Assembly (NCBI RefSeq): GCF_032598905.1
Contig: NZ_CP122458.1
Coordinates: 8,891,001 to 8,955,000, forward strand
Reading direction: 5' to 3'
Origin: Streptomyces sp. 11x1
Lineage (GTDB): Bacteria > Actinomycetota > Actinomycetes > Streptomycetales > Streptomycetaceae
Length of the DNA: 64,000 bases
Positions 9,580-18,319 of the stretch are shown here, in pieces. The position numbers and the translations under genes are program-made. The notes beneath the pieces are model-generated. The model was not told where the DNA came from. It searched no databases and worked only from the letters and a program-made list of their open reading frames with translations. Each line of letters starts with the position of its first letter. Position 1 is the stretch's first letter.

Positions 9580-10637
9580 GCGCTCTGCGGGAACGGCTCA
9601 CCGACGGGCTGTACGGCCTGGGCTGGAGCACCGTCAAGAAGCTCCCCGAGCCCGCCGCCGTCCGCCTCGGCCGGACGATCGCCGACGCCACCTGGAAGCG
9701 ACGTGGCCCCCTCGTGCGTCGGCTGGAGGCCAACTACGCGCGCGTGGTCCCGGACGCGGGCCCGGAGCGCCTCGCCGAGCTGTCCCGCGCGGGCATGCGT
9801 TCGTACCTGCGCTACTGGATGGAGTCCTTCCGCCTTCCCGCCTGGAGCGAGGAGCGGATCAGGAGCGGCGTCACCGTCGCGGACCTCCACCACCTCACCG
9901 ACGGCCTCGCCGCCGGCCGGGGCGTCGTCCTCGCGCTGCCTCACCTGGCCAACTGGGACCTCGCCGGCGCCTGGGTCACCACCGAGCTGAAGACACCGTT
10001 CACGACGGTCGCCGAACGCCTCAAGCCCGAGACGCTCTACGACCGCTTCGTCGCCTACCGCGAGGGCCTCGGCATGGAGGTCCTGCCGCACAACGGCGGC
10101 TCCGCCTTCGGCACCCTCGCGCGGCGGCTGCGCGACGGCGGCCTGGTCTGTCTGGTCGCCGACCGCGACCTGTCCGCGTCCGGCGTCGAGGTCGACTTCT
10201 TCGGCGAGCCCACCCGGATGCCCGCCGGACCGGCCCTGCTGGCCCAGCAGACCGGCGCGCTGCTGCTGCCGGTGACGCTCTGGTACGACGACTCGCCCGT
10301 CATGCGGGGACGCGTGCACGCCCCGATCGAGGTACCCGGGACAGGTACCCGCGCCGAGAAGACGTCTGTCATGACACAGGCGCTGGCAGACGCCTTCGCC
10401 ACCGGCATCGCCGACCACCCGGAGGACTGGCACATGCTCCAGCGCTTGTGGCTCGCGGACCTCGACCCCGCGAAGAGTCCGGGCGGGCCCACGCCGCCCC
10501 CACCGAGACCGGCCACCGATCCCGCTCCGAGTTCGGCCGCTGATGCCGCGACGGATGCAGGGCGCGGTCCGCGGACGGGTGCCGCGCGTGATCCGCTGCC
10601 GGAGGCCGCGACGGATTCCGAGAAGGGGCGCCCGTGA
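9576..10637 (+). CDS. Phosphatidylinositol mannoside acyltransferase-type enzyme
   Basis: A 353-residue lysophospholipid acyltransferase (LpxL/HtrB-like superfamily) and positional counterpart of mycobacterial PatA (Rv2611c), which acylates the mannose of PIM. The H-x4-D catalytic motif is HLANWD (123-128), and VADRD (about 184-188) is the second conserved block. The protein probably associates with the inner membrane face. Residues from about 295 form a Pro/Ala/Asp-rich tail not needed for the fold. The start GTG overlaps the pgsA stop, and the TGA stop overlaps the pimA GTG. Confidence 0.88.
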   Translation: MSALRERLTDGLYGLGWSTVKKLPEPAAVRLGRTIADATWKRRGPLVRRLEANYARVVPDAGPERLAELSRAGMRSYLRYWMESFRLPAWSEERIRSGVTVADLHHLTDGLAAGRGVVLALPHLANWDLAGAWVTTELKTPFTTVAERLKPETLYDRFVAYREGLGMEVLPHNGGSAFGTLARRLRDGGLVCLVADRDLSASGVEVDFFGEPTRMPAGPALLAQQTGALLLPVTLWYDDSPVMRGRVHAPIEVPGTGTRAEKTSVMTQALADAFATGIADHPEDWHMLQRLWLADLDPAKSPGGPTPPPPRPATDPAPSSAADAATDAGRGPRTGAARDPLPEAATDSEKGRP

Positions 10638-11794
10638 AGATCGGGATCGTCTGCCCGTACTCCTGGGACGTGCCCGGGGGAGTCCAGTTCCACATCCGTG
10701 ATCTGGCCGACCACCTCATCCGGCTCGGCCACGAGGTGTCGGTGCTCGCCCCGGCGGACGACGACACACCGCTGCCGCCGTACGTCGTCTCCGCGGGCCG
10801 CGCGGTCCCCGTGCCCTACAACGGCTCGGTCGCCCGCCTGAACTTCGGCTTCCTGTCGGCCGCCCGGGTACGGCGCTGGCTGCACGACGGCACCTTCGAC
10901 GTGATCCACATCCACGAGCCGGCCTCCCCGTCGCTCGGCCTGCTGGCCTGCTGGGCCGCACAGGGCCCGATCGTGGCCACCTTCCACACCTCCAACCCGC
11001 GCTCCCGGGCCATGATCGCGGCCTACCCGATCCTCCAGCCCGCCCTGGAGAAGATCAGTGCGCGGATCGCGGTGAGCGAGTACGCCCGCCGCACCCTGGT
11101 CGAGCACCTGGGCGGCGACGCGGTCGTCATCCCGAACGGCGTCGACGTCGACTTCTTCGCCCGCGCCAAGCCCAACCCCGACTGGCAGGGCGACACGCTG
11201 GGCTTCGTCGGCCGGATCGACGAACCCCGCAAGGGGCTGCCGGTGCTGATGAAGGCCCTGCCGAAGATCTTCGCCGAGCGTCCCGGGGCCAGGCTGCTGG
11301 TCGCGGGACGGGGGGACGAGGAGCAGGCGGTGGAGAGCCTGCCCGCCGAGCTCCGCTCCCGCGTCGAGTTCCTCGGCATGGTCAGCGACGAGGACAAGGC
11401 CCGCTTCCTGCGCAGCGTCGACGTCTACGTCGCCCCCAACACCGGCGGCGAGAGCTTCGGCATCATCCTCGTCGAGGCCATGTCCGCCGGCGCCCCCGTC
11501 CTCGCCTCCGACCTCGACGCCTTCGCCCAGGTCCTCGACCAGGGCGGCGCGGGTGAGCTCTTCGCCAACGAGGACGCCGACGCCCTCGCGACAGCCGCCG
11601 TACGCCTGCTCGGCGACCCGGAGCGCCGAGCCGAGCTCCGCGAGCGGGGCAGCGCCCACGTCCGCCGGTTCGACTGGTCCACCGTCGGCGCCGACATCCT
11701 CGGCGTCTACGAGACCGTCACGGAGGGCGCGGCGTCGGTGGCGGCGGACGAACGGGTGGGACTGCGGGCGCGGTTGGGGCTGGGCCGGGAATGA
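10634..11794 (+). CDS. pimA: Phosphatidylinositol mannosyltransferase PimA (GT4)
   Basis: Transfers the first mannose from GDP-mannose to phosphatidylinositol on the cytoplasmic membrane face. The 386-residue protein has the GT-B layout. It shows PGGVQFHIRDLA (14-25) in the N-terminal domain, TFHTSNPRS (about 116-124), IPNGVDV (166-172), FVGRIDEPRKG (191-201) and the retaining-GT4 E-x7-E motif ESFGIILVE (273-281). The N-terminal lipid-binding region matches PimA rather than generic GT4 enzymes. The GTG start overlaps the upstream stop (GTGA). The gene order pgsA-acyltransferase-pimA is the conserved actinobacterial PIM cassette. Confidence 0.93.
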   Translation: MKIGIVCPYSWDVPGGVQFHIRDLADHLIRLGHEVSVLAPADDDTPLPPYVVSAGRAVPVPYNGSVARLNFGFLSAARVRRWLHDGTFDVIHIHEPASPSLGLLACWAAQGPIVATFHTSNPRSRAMIAAYPILQPALEKISARIAVSEYARRTLVEHLGGDAVVIPNGVDVDFFARAKPNPDWQGDTLGFVGRIDEPRKGLPVLMKALPKIFAERPGARLLVAGRGDEEQAVESLPAELRSRVEFLGMVSDEDKARFLRSVDVYVAPNTGGESFGIILVEAMSAGAPVLASDLDAFAQVLDQGGAGELFANEDADALATAAVRLLGDPERRAELRERGSAHVRRFDWSTVGADILGVYETVTEGAASVAADERVGLRARLGLGRE

Positions 11795-11895
11795 CTCCGG
11801 TGGGTGCGGGGGCCGTTCGCACGGTTCCCGCCCGTCCCGTGCGGGGCTGAGCTGGGGCGTGGTCGTGGTGGGCTCCGGTAGTAGCCTTGCCGCCC

Positions 11896-12435
11896 GTGAC
11901 TTCGACACTCATCTGGATCGCTGTCGTCCTGTTCGCGATCGGCCTCTATCTGAGCTGGACCGCGGGACGCCTCGACCGGCTGCACGCGCGCATCGACGCC
12001 GCCCGGGCCGCGCTCGACGCGCAGCTGCTGCGCCGCGCGTCGGTCGCCCAGGAACTGGCCACCTCCGGGGTGCTGGACCCGGCCGCCTCGATCGTCCTCT
12101 ACGAGGCGGCACACGCGGCCCGGCAGGCCGAGGAGGAGCAGCGCGAGGTCGCCGAGAGCGAGCTGAGCCAGGCGCTGCGGGCCGTGTTCGCGGACGCGCA
12201 GCAGGTGGAGGTGGTGCGCGAGGCGCCGGGTGGTGAGGACGCGGCGAACGAGCTGGCCCAGGCGGTGCGCCGGGTGCCGATGGCGCGGCGCTTCCACAAC
12301 GACGCGGTGCGGGCGGCGCGGGCGTTGCGCCGGCATCGCAAGGTCCGCTGGTTCCGGCTCGCCGGGCACGCGCCGTTCCCGATGGCGTTCGAGATGGACG
12401 ACGAGCCGCCGGGGGCGTTGGCTTCGGGCGCCTAG
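11896..12435 (+). CDS. LemA-like membrane protein with coiled coil
   Basis: A 179-residue protein with one N-terminal membrane segment (about 3-20) followed by a long charged helical region. The stretch RLDRLHARIDAARAALDAQL with RRASVAQEL resembles the start of LemA-family helices; the match is by eye and moderate. It is conserved after pimA in Streptomyces. GTG 11896 has no ribosome-binding site but a TAGCCT -10-like element at 11882-11887, suggesting a leaderless message; a TTG at 11887 is a less likely start. Function unknown. Confidence 0.75.
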   Translation: MTSTLIWIAVVLFAIGLYLSWTAGRLDRLHARIDAARAALDAQLLRRASVAQELATSGVLDPAASIVLYEAAHAARQAEEEQREVAESELSQALRAVFADAQQVEVVREAPGGEDAANELAQAVRRVPMARRFHNDAVRAARALRRHRKVRWFRLAGHAPFPMAFEMDDEPPGALASGA

Positions 12436-12465
12436 GGGCTCGGGGGGTGCGGGTTCGTGGGCGAC

Positions 12466-12606
12466 CGCGGGCCCGGTGGGGGCTTCTCGCGCGGTTCCCC
12501 GCGCCCCTGAAAAGCAGGGGCTGCGCCCCTTTCTTTTTTCGGCCCGAAAGGGCCGTAGGCCCTTGAGGGGCGCGGGGAACCGCGCGACCAGCCCCCACCG
12601 GGCCCG
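12466..12606. repeat. Streptomyces GC-rich palindromic repeat, full copy 2 (large nested inverted repeat)
   Basis: A 141-base element starting 30 bases after the LemA-like stop. The outer arms 12466-12482 and 12590-12606 match perfectly over 17 bases; the inner arms 12487-12507 and 12565-12585 match perfectly over 21 bases and carry the GTTCCCCGCGCCCCT core. The centre holds two further hairpins: AGGGGC-TGC-GCCCCT (12515-12529) and GGCCC-GAAA-GGGCC (12540-12553). As RNA or a cruciform it would form a four-way branched structure. Confidence 0.85.
12515..12538 (+). terminator. Rho-independent terminator inside repeat copy 2
   Basis: The six-base stem AGGGGC/GCCCCT (12515-12520, 12524-12529) is followed directly by a T-rich run (TTCTTTTTT ending at 12538). 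A U-tract of this length is uncommon in this DNA, so this part of the repeat probably terminates the pgsA-pimA-LemA transcript. Confidence 0.6.
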
Positions 12607-12734
12607 CACCCGACCCCTCACCCGCACCTCAGGAAAACGATCCACCGCCTCCCCATTGGCCCTTGCCGTGGCCCGCTCCTCTCACGTTTCCTCGGTGATT
12701 GCAGAAACCCCCTTCCCCGAGCGAGGTCAAACCC

Positions 12735-13652
12735 GTGTCCAGCACGCTCTCCAACTCCGCCGCCCAGACCCCCGAGACCGGCACCGCCCGCGTGAAGCGC
12801 GGCATGGCCGAGCAGCTCAAGGGCGGTGTGATCATGGACGTCGTCACCCCGGAGCAGGCCAAGATCGCCGAGGACGCGGGCGCGGTCGCGGTCATGGCCC
12901 TTGAGCGGGTCCCCGCCGACATCCGCAAGGACGGAGGCGTCGCCCGGATGTCCGACCCCGACATGATCGAGGGCATCATCGAGGCCGTCTCCATCCCGGT
13001 CATGGCCAAGTCCCGCATCGGCCACTTCGTCGAGGCCCAGGTCCTGCAGTCGCTCGGCGTCGACTACATCGACGAGTCCGAGGTCCTCACCCCGGCCGAC
13101 GAGGTCAACCACTCCGACAAGTGGGCCTTCACCACCCCCTTCGTCTGCGGTGCCACCAACCTCGGCGAGGCCCTGCGCCGCATAGCCGAGGGCGCCGCCA
13201 TGATCCGCTCCAAGGGCGAGGCCGGCACCGGCAACGTCGTCGAGGCCGTCCGTCACCTGCGCCAGATCAAGAACGAGATCGCCAAGCTGCGTGGCTTCGA
13301 CAACAACGAGCTGTACGCCGCCGCCAAGGAGCTGCGCGCCCCGTACGAGCTGGTCAAGGAGGTCTCCGAGCTGGGCAAGCTGCCGGTGGTCCTCTTCTCC
13401 GCCGGTGGCGTCGCCACCCCGGCCGACGCCGCGCTGATGCGCCAGCTCGGCGCCGAGGGCGTCTTCGTCGGGTCCGGCATCTTCAAGTCCGGCGACCCGG
13501 CCAAGCGCGCCGCCGCCATCGTGAAGGCCACCACCTTCTACGACGACCCGAAGATCATCGCGGACGCCTCCCGCAACCTGGGCGAGGCCATGGTCGGCAT
13601 CAACTGCGACACCCTCCCCGAGGCCGAGCGCTACGCGAACCGGGGCTGGTAA
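12735..13652 (+). CDS. pdxS: Pyridoxal 5'-phosphate synthase lyase subunit
   Basis: Makes PLP from ribose 5-phosphate, glyceraldehyde 3-phosphate and ammonia supplied by PdxT (DXP-independent route). The 305-residue TIM barrel shows [13 protein letters not shown] (30-42), the catalytic-lysine segment [10 protein letters not shown] (about 89-98), the second-lysine segment LRQIKNEI and the phosphate-binding [14 protein letters not shown]. It forms the dodecameric core of the synthase. GTG 12735 has GAGG 8 bases upstream. The stop lies 6 bases before pdxT, so the two are co-transcribed. Confidence 0.97.
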   Translation: MSSTLSNSAAQTPETGTARVKRGMAEQLKGGVIMDVVTPEQAKIAEDAGAVAVMALERVPADIRKDGGVARMSDPDMIEGIIEAVSIPVMAKSRIGHFVEAQVLQSLGVDYIDESEVLTPADEVNHSDKWAFTTPFVCGATNLGEALRRIAEGAAMIRSKGEAGTGNVVEAVRHLRQIKNEIAKLRGFDNNELYAAAKELRAPYELVKEVSELGKLPVVLFSAGGVATPADAALMRQLGAEGVFVGSGIFKSGDPAKRAAAIVKATTFYDDPKIIADASRNLGEAMVGINCDTLPEAERYANRGW

Positions 13653-13658
13653 GCACCC

Positions 13659-14267
13659 ATGAGCGACACCCCGGTCATCGGCGTCCTGGCGCTCCAGGGC
13701 GACGTACGGGAGCACCTCGTCGCCCTGGCCGCGGCCGACGCCGTGGCCAGGCCGATCAGGCGCCCCGAGGAACTCGCCGAGGTGGACGGCCTCGTCGTCC
13801 CGGGCGGCGAGTCCACCACGATCTCCAAGCTCGCCGTCCTCTTCGGCGTCATGGAACCGCTCCGCGCGCGCGTCCGCGCGGGCATGCCCGTGTACGGCAC
13901 CTGCGCCGGCCTGATCATGCTCGCCGACAAGATCCTCGACCCGCGCTCGGGCCAGGAGACCGTCGGCGGCATCGACATGATCGTGCGCCGTAACGCCTTC
14001 GGACGCCAGAACGAGTCGTTCGAGGCGGCGGTCGACGTCAGGGGCGTCGAGGGCGATCCCGTGGAGGGCGTCTTCATCCGCGCCCCGTGGGTGGAGTCCG
14101 TGGGCGCGGAGACGGAGGTGCTGGCCGAGCACGACGGTCACATCGTCGCCGTACGCCAGGGCAACGCCCTCGCCACGTCCTTCCATCCGGAACTGACCGG
14201 CGACCACCGCCTGCACGCCCTCTTTGTCGACATGGTGCGCGCGAACCGGGCGGCGGAGTCCTTGTAG
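13659..14267 (+). CDS. pdxT: Pyridoxal 5'-phosphate synthase glutaminase subunit
   Basis: Class I glutamine amidotransferase that releases ammonia for PdxS. The 202-residue product contains the oxyanion segment GGEST (49-53), the nucleophile Cys82 in GTCAGLIML and the His176/Glu178 pair in FHPELT. Length and motifs are normal for the family. It follows pdxS with a 6-base gap and is the last gene before yebC, 48 bases downstream. Confidence 0.97.
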   Translation: MSDTPVIGVLALQGDVREHLVALAAADAVARPIRRPEELAEVDGLVVPGGESTTISKLAVLFGVMEPLRARVRAGMPVYGTCAGLIMLADKILDPRSGQETVGGIDMIVRRNAFGRQNESFEAAVDVRGVEGDPVEGVFIRAPWVESVGAETEVLAEHDGHIVAVRQGNALATSFHPELTGDHRLHALFVDMVRANRAAESL

Positions 14268-14315
14268 GATCTCTGGGGTTCGTACGGAGTTGGGTAACGC
14301 GAAGGAGACAGGCAG

Positions 14316-15068
14316 ATGTCCGGCCACTCTAAATGGGCTACGACGAAGCACAAGAAGGCCGTGATCGACGCCAAGCGCGGCAAGCTCTTCGCGAAGCTGA
14401 TCAAGAACATCGAGGTCGCCGCACGGATGGGCGGCGTGGACCTCGAGGGCAACCCGACGCTCTATGACGCCGTGCAGAAGGCGAAGAAGCAGTCGGTCCC
14501 CAACAAGAACATCGACTCCGCGATCAAGCGCGGCGGCGGCCTCGAAGCCGGTGGCGCCGACTACGAGACGATCATGTACGAGGGCTACGGCCCGAACGGT
14601 GTCGCGGTGCTCATCGAGTGCCTCACCGACAACCGCAACCGCGCCGCCTCCGACGTCCGGGTCGCCATGACCCGCAACGGCGGCTCGATGGCCGACCCGG
14701 GTTCCGTCTCGTACCTCTTCAACCGCAAGGGCGTCGTGATCGTTCCCAAGGGCGAGCTGTCCGAGGACGACGTCCTGGAGGTTGTGCTCGACGCGGGCGC
14801 CGAGGAGGTCAACGACCTGGGCGAGTCCTTCGAGGTGCTCAGCGAGGCCACCGACCTGGTCGCGGTCCGCTCCTCCCTCCAGGAGGCCGGCATCGACTAC
14901 GACTCGGCCGAGGCCAACTTCGTCCCGACCATGCAGGTCGAACTGGACGAAGAGGGCGCCAGGAAGATCTTCAAGCTGATCGACGCGCTGGAGGACAGCG
15001 ACGACGTCCAGAACGTCTTCGCCAACTTCGACGTCAGCGACGACGTGATGGCCAAGGTCGACGCCTAG
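14316..15068 (+). CDS. YebC/PmpR family (TACO1-like) protein
   Basis: A 250-residue member of the YebC family with the typical N-terminus [20 protein letters not shown] and the conserved blocks [21 protein letters not shown] and [11 protein letters not shown]. Members have been described as DNA-binding regulators and, more recently, as translation factors that relieve stalling at proline stretches; the sequence alone does not choose between these. Placement before ruvC is conserved widely. A good GAAGGAG ribosome-binding site lies at 14301-14307. A strong hairpin follows the gene. Confidence 0.93.
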   Translation: MSGHSKWATTKHKKAVIDAKRGKLFAKLIKNIEVAARMGGVDLEGNPTLYDAVQKAKKQSVPNKNIDSAIKRGGGLEAGGADYETIMYEGYGPNGVAVLIECLTDNRNRAASDVRVAMTRNGGSMADPGSVSYLFNRKGVVIVPKGELSEDDVLEVVLDAGAEEVNDLGESFEVLSEATDLVAVRSSLQEAGIDYDSAEANFVPTMQVELDEEGARKIFKLIDALEDSDDVQNVFANFDVSDDVMAKVDA

Positions 15069-15093
15069 CGCTGCGCGCGAACCGAGCGGATCG

Positions 15094-15126
15094 GGCGGGC
15101 CGGTGGGACACACCCACCGGCCCGCC
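15094..15126 (+). terminator. Strong hairpin after yebC
   Basis: Perfect 14-base arms at 15094-15107 and 15113-15126 around loop ACACA, 25 bases after the stop codon. No U-tract follows, as is common in Streptomyces terminators. It separates the pdxST-yebC unit from ruvCAB. Confidence 0.7.
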
Positions 15127-15160
15127 GCCGTTGTCGGTGGCAGCAGATAGCCTGCACAAA

Positions 15161-15192
15161 CTGGGGGCACCTCCCAGCAGTAGCTGGGGGAG
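15161..15192. repeat. Short Streptomyces interspersed palindrome
   Basis: The element has arms CTGGGGGCACCTCCCAGC and AGCTGGGGGAG, which fold as CTCCCAGC-AGTA-GCTGGGGG. I recognise this sequence type as scattered through Streptomyces intergenic regions. Here it ends 20 bases before the ruvC start, so it may affect ruvC expression or merely be an insertion. Confidence 0.55.
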
Positions 15193-15212
15193 ATCGAGTG
15201 GGAGGGGGCGCG

Positions 15213-15743
15213 GTGCGCGTACTCGGGGTGGACCCCGGACTGACGCGGTGTGGCGTGGGTGTGGTCGAGGGCGTCGCGGGCCGGCCGCTGACCATGCTCG
15301 GCGTCGGTGTCGTCCGCACGCCCGCGGACGCGGAGTTGGGGCACCGACTCGTCGCGATCGAGCAGGGCATCGAGCAGTGGCTCGACGAGCACCGCCCCGA
15401 ATGCGTCGCCGTGGAGCGGGTGTTCAGCCAGCACAACGTCCGCACGGTCATGGGCACCGCCCAGGCCAGCGCCGTCGCCATGCTGTGCGCCGCCCGCCGC
15501 GGCATCCCCGTCGCCCTGCACACCCCCAGCGAGGTCAAGGCCGCCGTCACCGGCAGCGGCCGGGCCGACAAGGCCCAGGTCGGGGCCATGGTCACCCGTC
15601 TCCTCCGGCTCGACGCCCCACCGAAACCGGCGGACGCCGCCGACGCCCTCGCCCTCGCCATCTGCCACATCTGGCGGGCCCCCGCCCAGAACCGCCTCCA
15701 GCAGGCCGTGGCCCTGCACGCATCGAAAGGCCGTACGTCATGA
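15213..15743 (+). CDS. ruvC: Holliday junction resolvase RuvC
   Basis: Cuts Holliday junctions during recombination and repair, working with RuvAB. The 176-residue protein has the four acidic active-site residues at D7 (LGVDPG), E68 (AVERVF), D141 and D144 (DAADALALA), at the expected family spacing. The GTG at 15213 is preferred over the in-frame GTG at 15198 because GGAGG (15201-15205) lies 7 bases before it and because RuvC proteins start immediately before the first beta strand. The stop overlaps the ruvA ATG. Confidence 0.96.
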   Translation: MRVLGVDPGLTRCGVGVVEGVAGRPLTMLGVGVVRTPADAELGHRLVAIEQGIEQWLDEHRPECVAVERVFSQHNVRTVMGTAQASAVAMLCAARRGIPVALHTPSEVKAAVTGSGRADKAQVGAMVTRLLRLDAPPKPADAADALALAICHIWRAPAQNRLQQAVALHASKGRTS

Positions 15744-16345
15744 TCGCCTTCGTCAGCGGCCCGGTCGCCGCCCTGGCTCCGGACTCCGCGGTGGTCGAGG
15801 TCGGTGGGATCGGCATCGCGGTCCAGTGCACGCCCAACACGTTGTCCGGGCTGCGCATGGGGCAGCCGGCCAAGCTCGCCACCTCCCTGGTCGTCCGCGA
15901 GGACTCGCTGACGCTGTACGGCTTCGTGGACGACGACGAGCGCCAGGTCTTCGAACTGCTGCAGACCGCGAGCGGGGTCGGACCGCGCCTGGCACAGGCG
16001 ATGCTCGCCGTGCACACCCCCGACGCGCTGCGCCGAGCGGTCGCCACCGGCGACGAGAAGGCGCTCGTCGCCGTCCCCGGCATTGGCAAGAAGGGTGCCC
16101 AGAAACTCCTGTTGGAGCTGAAGGACCGGCTGGGCGAGCCCATCGGCGCCCCCGCGATCGGGGCCCCGGTCACCCAGGGCTGGCGCGACCAGTTGCACGC
16201 CGCCCTGATCGGCCTCGGGTACGCCACCCGCGAGGCCGACGAGGCCGTGTCGGCCGTGACCCCCCAGGCCGAGGCCACCGAAGGCACGCCCCAGGTGGGC
16301 CAGTTGCTGAAGGCCGCCCTCCAGACCCTCAACAGAGCCCGCTGA
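15740..16345 (+). CDS. ruvA: Holliday junction DNA helicase subunit RuvA
   Basis: Tetrameric junction-binding subunit that targets RuvB. The 201-residue protein has an N-terminal OB fold (about 1-63), tandem helix-hairpin-helix motifs ([27 protein letters not shown]) and the C-terminal RuvB-contacting domain ([15 protein letters not shown]). The ATG overlaps the ruvC stop (ATGA), indicating coupled translation. Length is as expected. Confidence 0.96.
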   Translation: MIAFVSGPVAALAPDSAVVEVGGIGIAVQCTPNTLSGLRMGQPAKLATSLVVREDSLTLYGFVDDDERQVFELLQTASGVGPRLAQAMLAVHTPDALRRAVATGDEKALVAVPGIGKKGAQKLLLELKDRLGEPIGAPAIGAPVTQGWRDQLHAALIGLGYATREADEAVSAVTPQAEATEGTPQVGQLLKAALQTLNRAR

Positions 16346-16431
16346 CCGCTCTGTCGAAGCGCTCGTGCACCACCGGTACGGGCCGCCGCCCCCTTCCGCT
16401 CCATCCGACAGCAACCCGCGAGGCACACGCA

Positions 16432-17502
16432 ATGAACTGGGACGACACGACCGACGACACCGCCGCCGACCGCCTGGTGGGCTCCGTCGCCGACCGTGAG
16501 GACCAGGCCGTCGAGGCCGCCCTGCGCCCCAAGGACCTGGACGAGTTCATCGGCCAGGAGAAGGTCCGCGAACAGCTGGACCTGGTCCTGCGGGCCGCAC
16601 GCGCGCGCGGGGCCACCGCCGACCACGTCCTGCTCTCCGGCGCCCCGGGCCTCGGCAAGACCACGCTCTCGATGATCATCGCGGCCGAGATGGGCGCCCC
16701 CATCCGCATCACCTCCGGCCCCGCCATCCAGCACGCCGGCGACCTCGCCGCGATCCTCTCCTCCCTCCAGGAGGGCGAGGTCCTCTTCCTCGACGAGATC
16801 CACCGCATGTCCCGGCCCGCCGAGGAGATGCTGTACATGGCGATGGAGGACTTCCGCGTCGACGTGATCGTCGGCAAGGGCCCCGGTGCCACCGCGATCC
16901 CCCTCGAACTGCCGCCCTTCACCCTGGTCGGCGCCACCACGCGCGCGGGACTGCTGCCGCCGCCGCTGCGCGACCGCTTCGGCTTCACCGCGCACATGGA
17001 GTTCTACGAGCCCGCCGAACTGGAGCGCGTCATCCACCGCTCGGCGAACCTGCTCGACGTCGAGATCGACACGGACGGTGCCGCCGAGATCGCGGGCCGC
17101 TCCCGCGGCACCCCCCGTATCGCCAACCGCCTGCTGCGCCGCGTACGGGACTATGCGCAGGTCAAGGCCGACGGCGTCATCACCCGCGACATCGCCTCCG
17201 CCGCCCTCGCCGTGTACGAGGTCGACGCCCGCGGCCTCGACCGCCTCGACCGGGGTGTCCTCGAAGCTCTGCTCAAGCTCTTCGGCGGCGGACCGGTCGG
17301 TCTGTCCACCCTCGCCGTCGCGGTGGGGGAGGAGCGCGAGACCGTCGAGGAGGTCGCCGAACCCTTCCTCGTCCGCGAGGGACTGCTCGCCCGCACCCCC
17401 CGCGGCCGGGTCGCCACCCCCGCCGCCTGGGCCCACCTCGGACTCACCCCGCCACGCGGCACGACCGGCGGAAACGGACAACAGGACCTGTTCGGGGCGT
17501 GA
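16432..17502 (+). CDS. ruvB: Holliday junction branch-migration ATPase RuvB
   Basis: Hexameric AAA+ motor that drives branch migration with RuvA. The 356-residue product has Walker [10 protein letters not shown] (70-78), Walker B LFLDEIH (118-124), a sensor region ([11 protein letters not shown]), the arginine-finger region and a C-terminal winged helix ([16 protein letters not shown]). It starts 86 bases after ruvA; the gap has no clear terminator, so a ruvCAB operon is likely. Confidence 0.97.
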   Translation: MNWDDTTDDTAADRLVGSVADREDQAVEAALRPKDLDEFIGQEKVREQLDLVLRAARARGATADHVLLSGAPGLGKTTLSMIIAAEMGAPIRITSGPAIQHAGDLAAILSSLQEGEVLFLDEIHRMSRPAEEMLYMAMEDFRVDVIVGKGPGATAIPLELPPFTLVGATTRAGLLPPPLRDRFGFTAHMEFYEPAELERVIHRSANLLDVEIDTDGAAEIAGRSRGTPRIANRLLRRVRDYAQVKADGVITRDIASAALAVYEVDARGLDRLDRGVLEALLKLFGGGPVGLSTLAVAVGEERETVEEVAEPFLVREGLLARTPRGRVATPAAWAHLGLTPPRGTTGGNGQQDLFGA

Positions 17503-17559
17503 CCGTCTCGTGACGCCGCGGTACTCGCCCGGCATGGAACCCCGGTGACATGCTGTGCG

Positions 17560-17589
17560 TTGTTCCATCACGGTGGACTCGCTTAGACT
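17560..17589 (+). promoter_or_regulatory. Predicted promoter for yajC-secDF
   Basis: TTGTTC (17560-17565) and TAGACT (17584-17589) are separated by 18 bp, a good match to the Streptomyces housekeeping sigma (HrdB-type) consensus. It lies 88 bases upstream of yajC and gives the export genes a start separate from ruvB. Confidence 0.6.
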
Positions 17590-17676
17590 CCGCCGATGCC
17601 GCCCTTGTCGGCAGCACACATACCCCCAACCATCAGGCCGCTCGCCATCGCGGTCGTGTGAAGGAAGTTCCGACCC

Positions 17677-18186
17677 GTGAGTCTCGTGACCCTCCTCCCG
17701 TTCATCGTGCTCATCGGGGCCATGATCCTGATGACCCGATCGGCCAAGAAGAAGCAGCAGCAGGCCGTCGACATGCGGAACCAGATGCAGCCCGGTTCCG
17801 GCGTCCGCACGATCGGGGGCATGTACGCGACCGTCAAGGAAGTCAGCGAGGACACGGTCCTCCTCGACGCCGGGCCGGGCGTCGAGCTGCTGTTCGCCAA
17901 GAACTCCATCGGTGCCGTCCTCAGTGACGAGGAGTACAACCGCATCGTCCACGGCATCGAGCACGACCTGAAGTCCGACGTCGTCCCGGACGACGCCTCC
18001 TCCCTCACCGAGACCGACGAGCCCTCCGACGACGCTTCCGCCGCTTCCGACGACAAGCCCATCGACCTCGGCAAGAAGGACGCGTCCGACGACGCGGCCG
18101 ACGAGACCGCCGAGGCGAAGGCCGACGAGGCCAAGGCCGACGAAGCAGAGCCGAAGAAGACCGACGGCGAGTCCGACGCGAAGTAG
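17677..18186 (+). CDS. yajC: Preprotein translocase accessory subunit YajC
   Basis: Small membrane partner of the SecDF complex. The 169-residue protein has one N-terminal membrane helix (about 2-20), a basic cytoplasmic segment (SAKKKQQQ), and the conserved MQPGSGVRTIGGMYATV core. The C-terminal half (from about 105) is an Asp/Glu/Ala/Lys-rich disordered tail with repeated KADEA units, longer than in E. coli YajC (110 residues). GTG start with GGAAG about 9 bases upstream. Confidence 0.92.
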   Translation: MSLVTLLPFIVLIGAMILMTRSAKKKQQQAVDMRNQMQPGSGVRTIGGMYATVKEVSEDTVLLDAGPGVELLFAKNSIGAVLSDEEYNRIVHGIEHDLKSDVVPDDASSLTETDEPSDDASAASDDKPIDLGKKDASDDAADETAEAKADEAKADEAEPKKTDGESDAK

Positions 18187-18192
18187 TCACGT

Positions 18193-18228
18193 CCCGGGAG
18201 TGCAGGCGAGAACCGCCCGCACCCCGGG
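18193..18228 (+). other. Imperfect hairpin between yajC and secD
   Basis: Arms beginning CCCGGG (18193-18198) and ending CCCGGG (18223-18228) continue inward as GTGC/GCAC and GGCG/CGCC with single-base bulges. A short T run follows at 18236-18239. It could attenuate read-through into secD; the bulges make this uncertain. Confidence 0.4.
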
Positions 18229-18319
18229 CGCGTGTCGTTTTCGCCCGGCTTCCCGACACAAGTCATGGCCGTCCCCGCGCTGACCCCGCGCACGGCGGCC
18301 CGAGAGGGAGTACGAGAAG

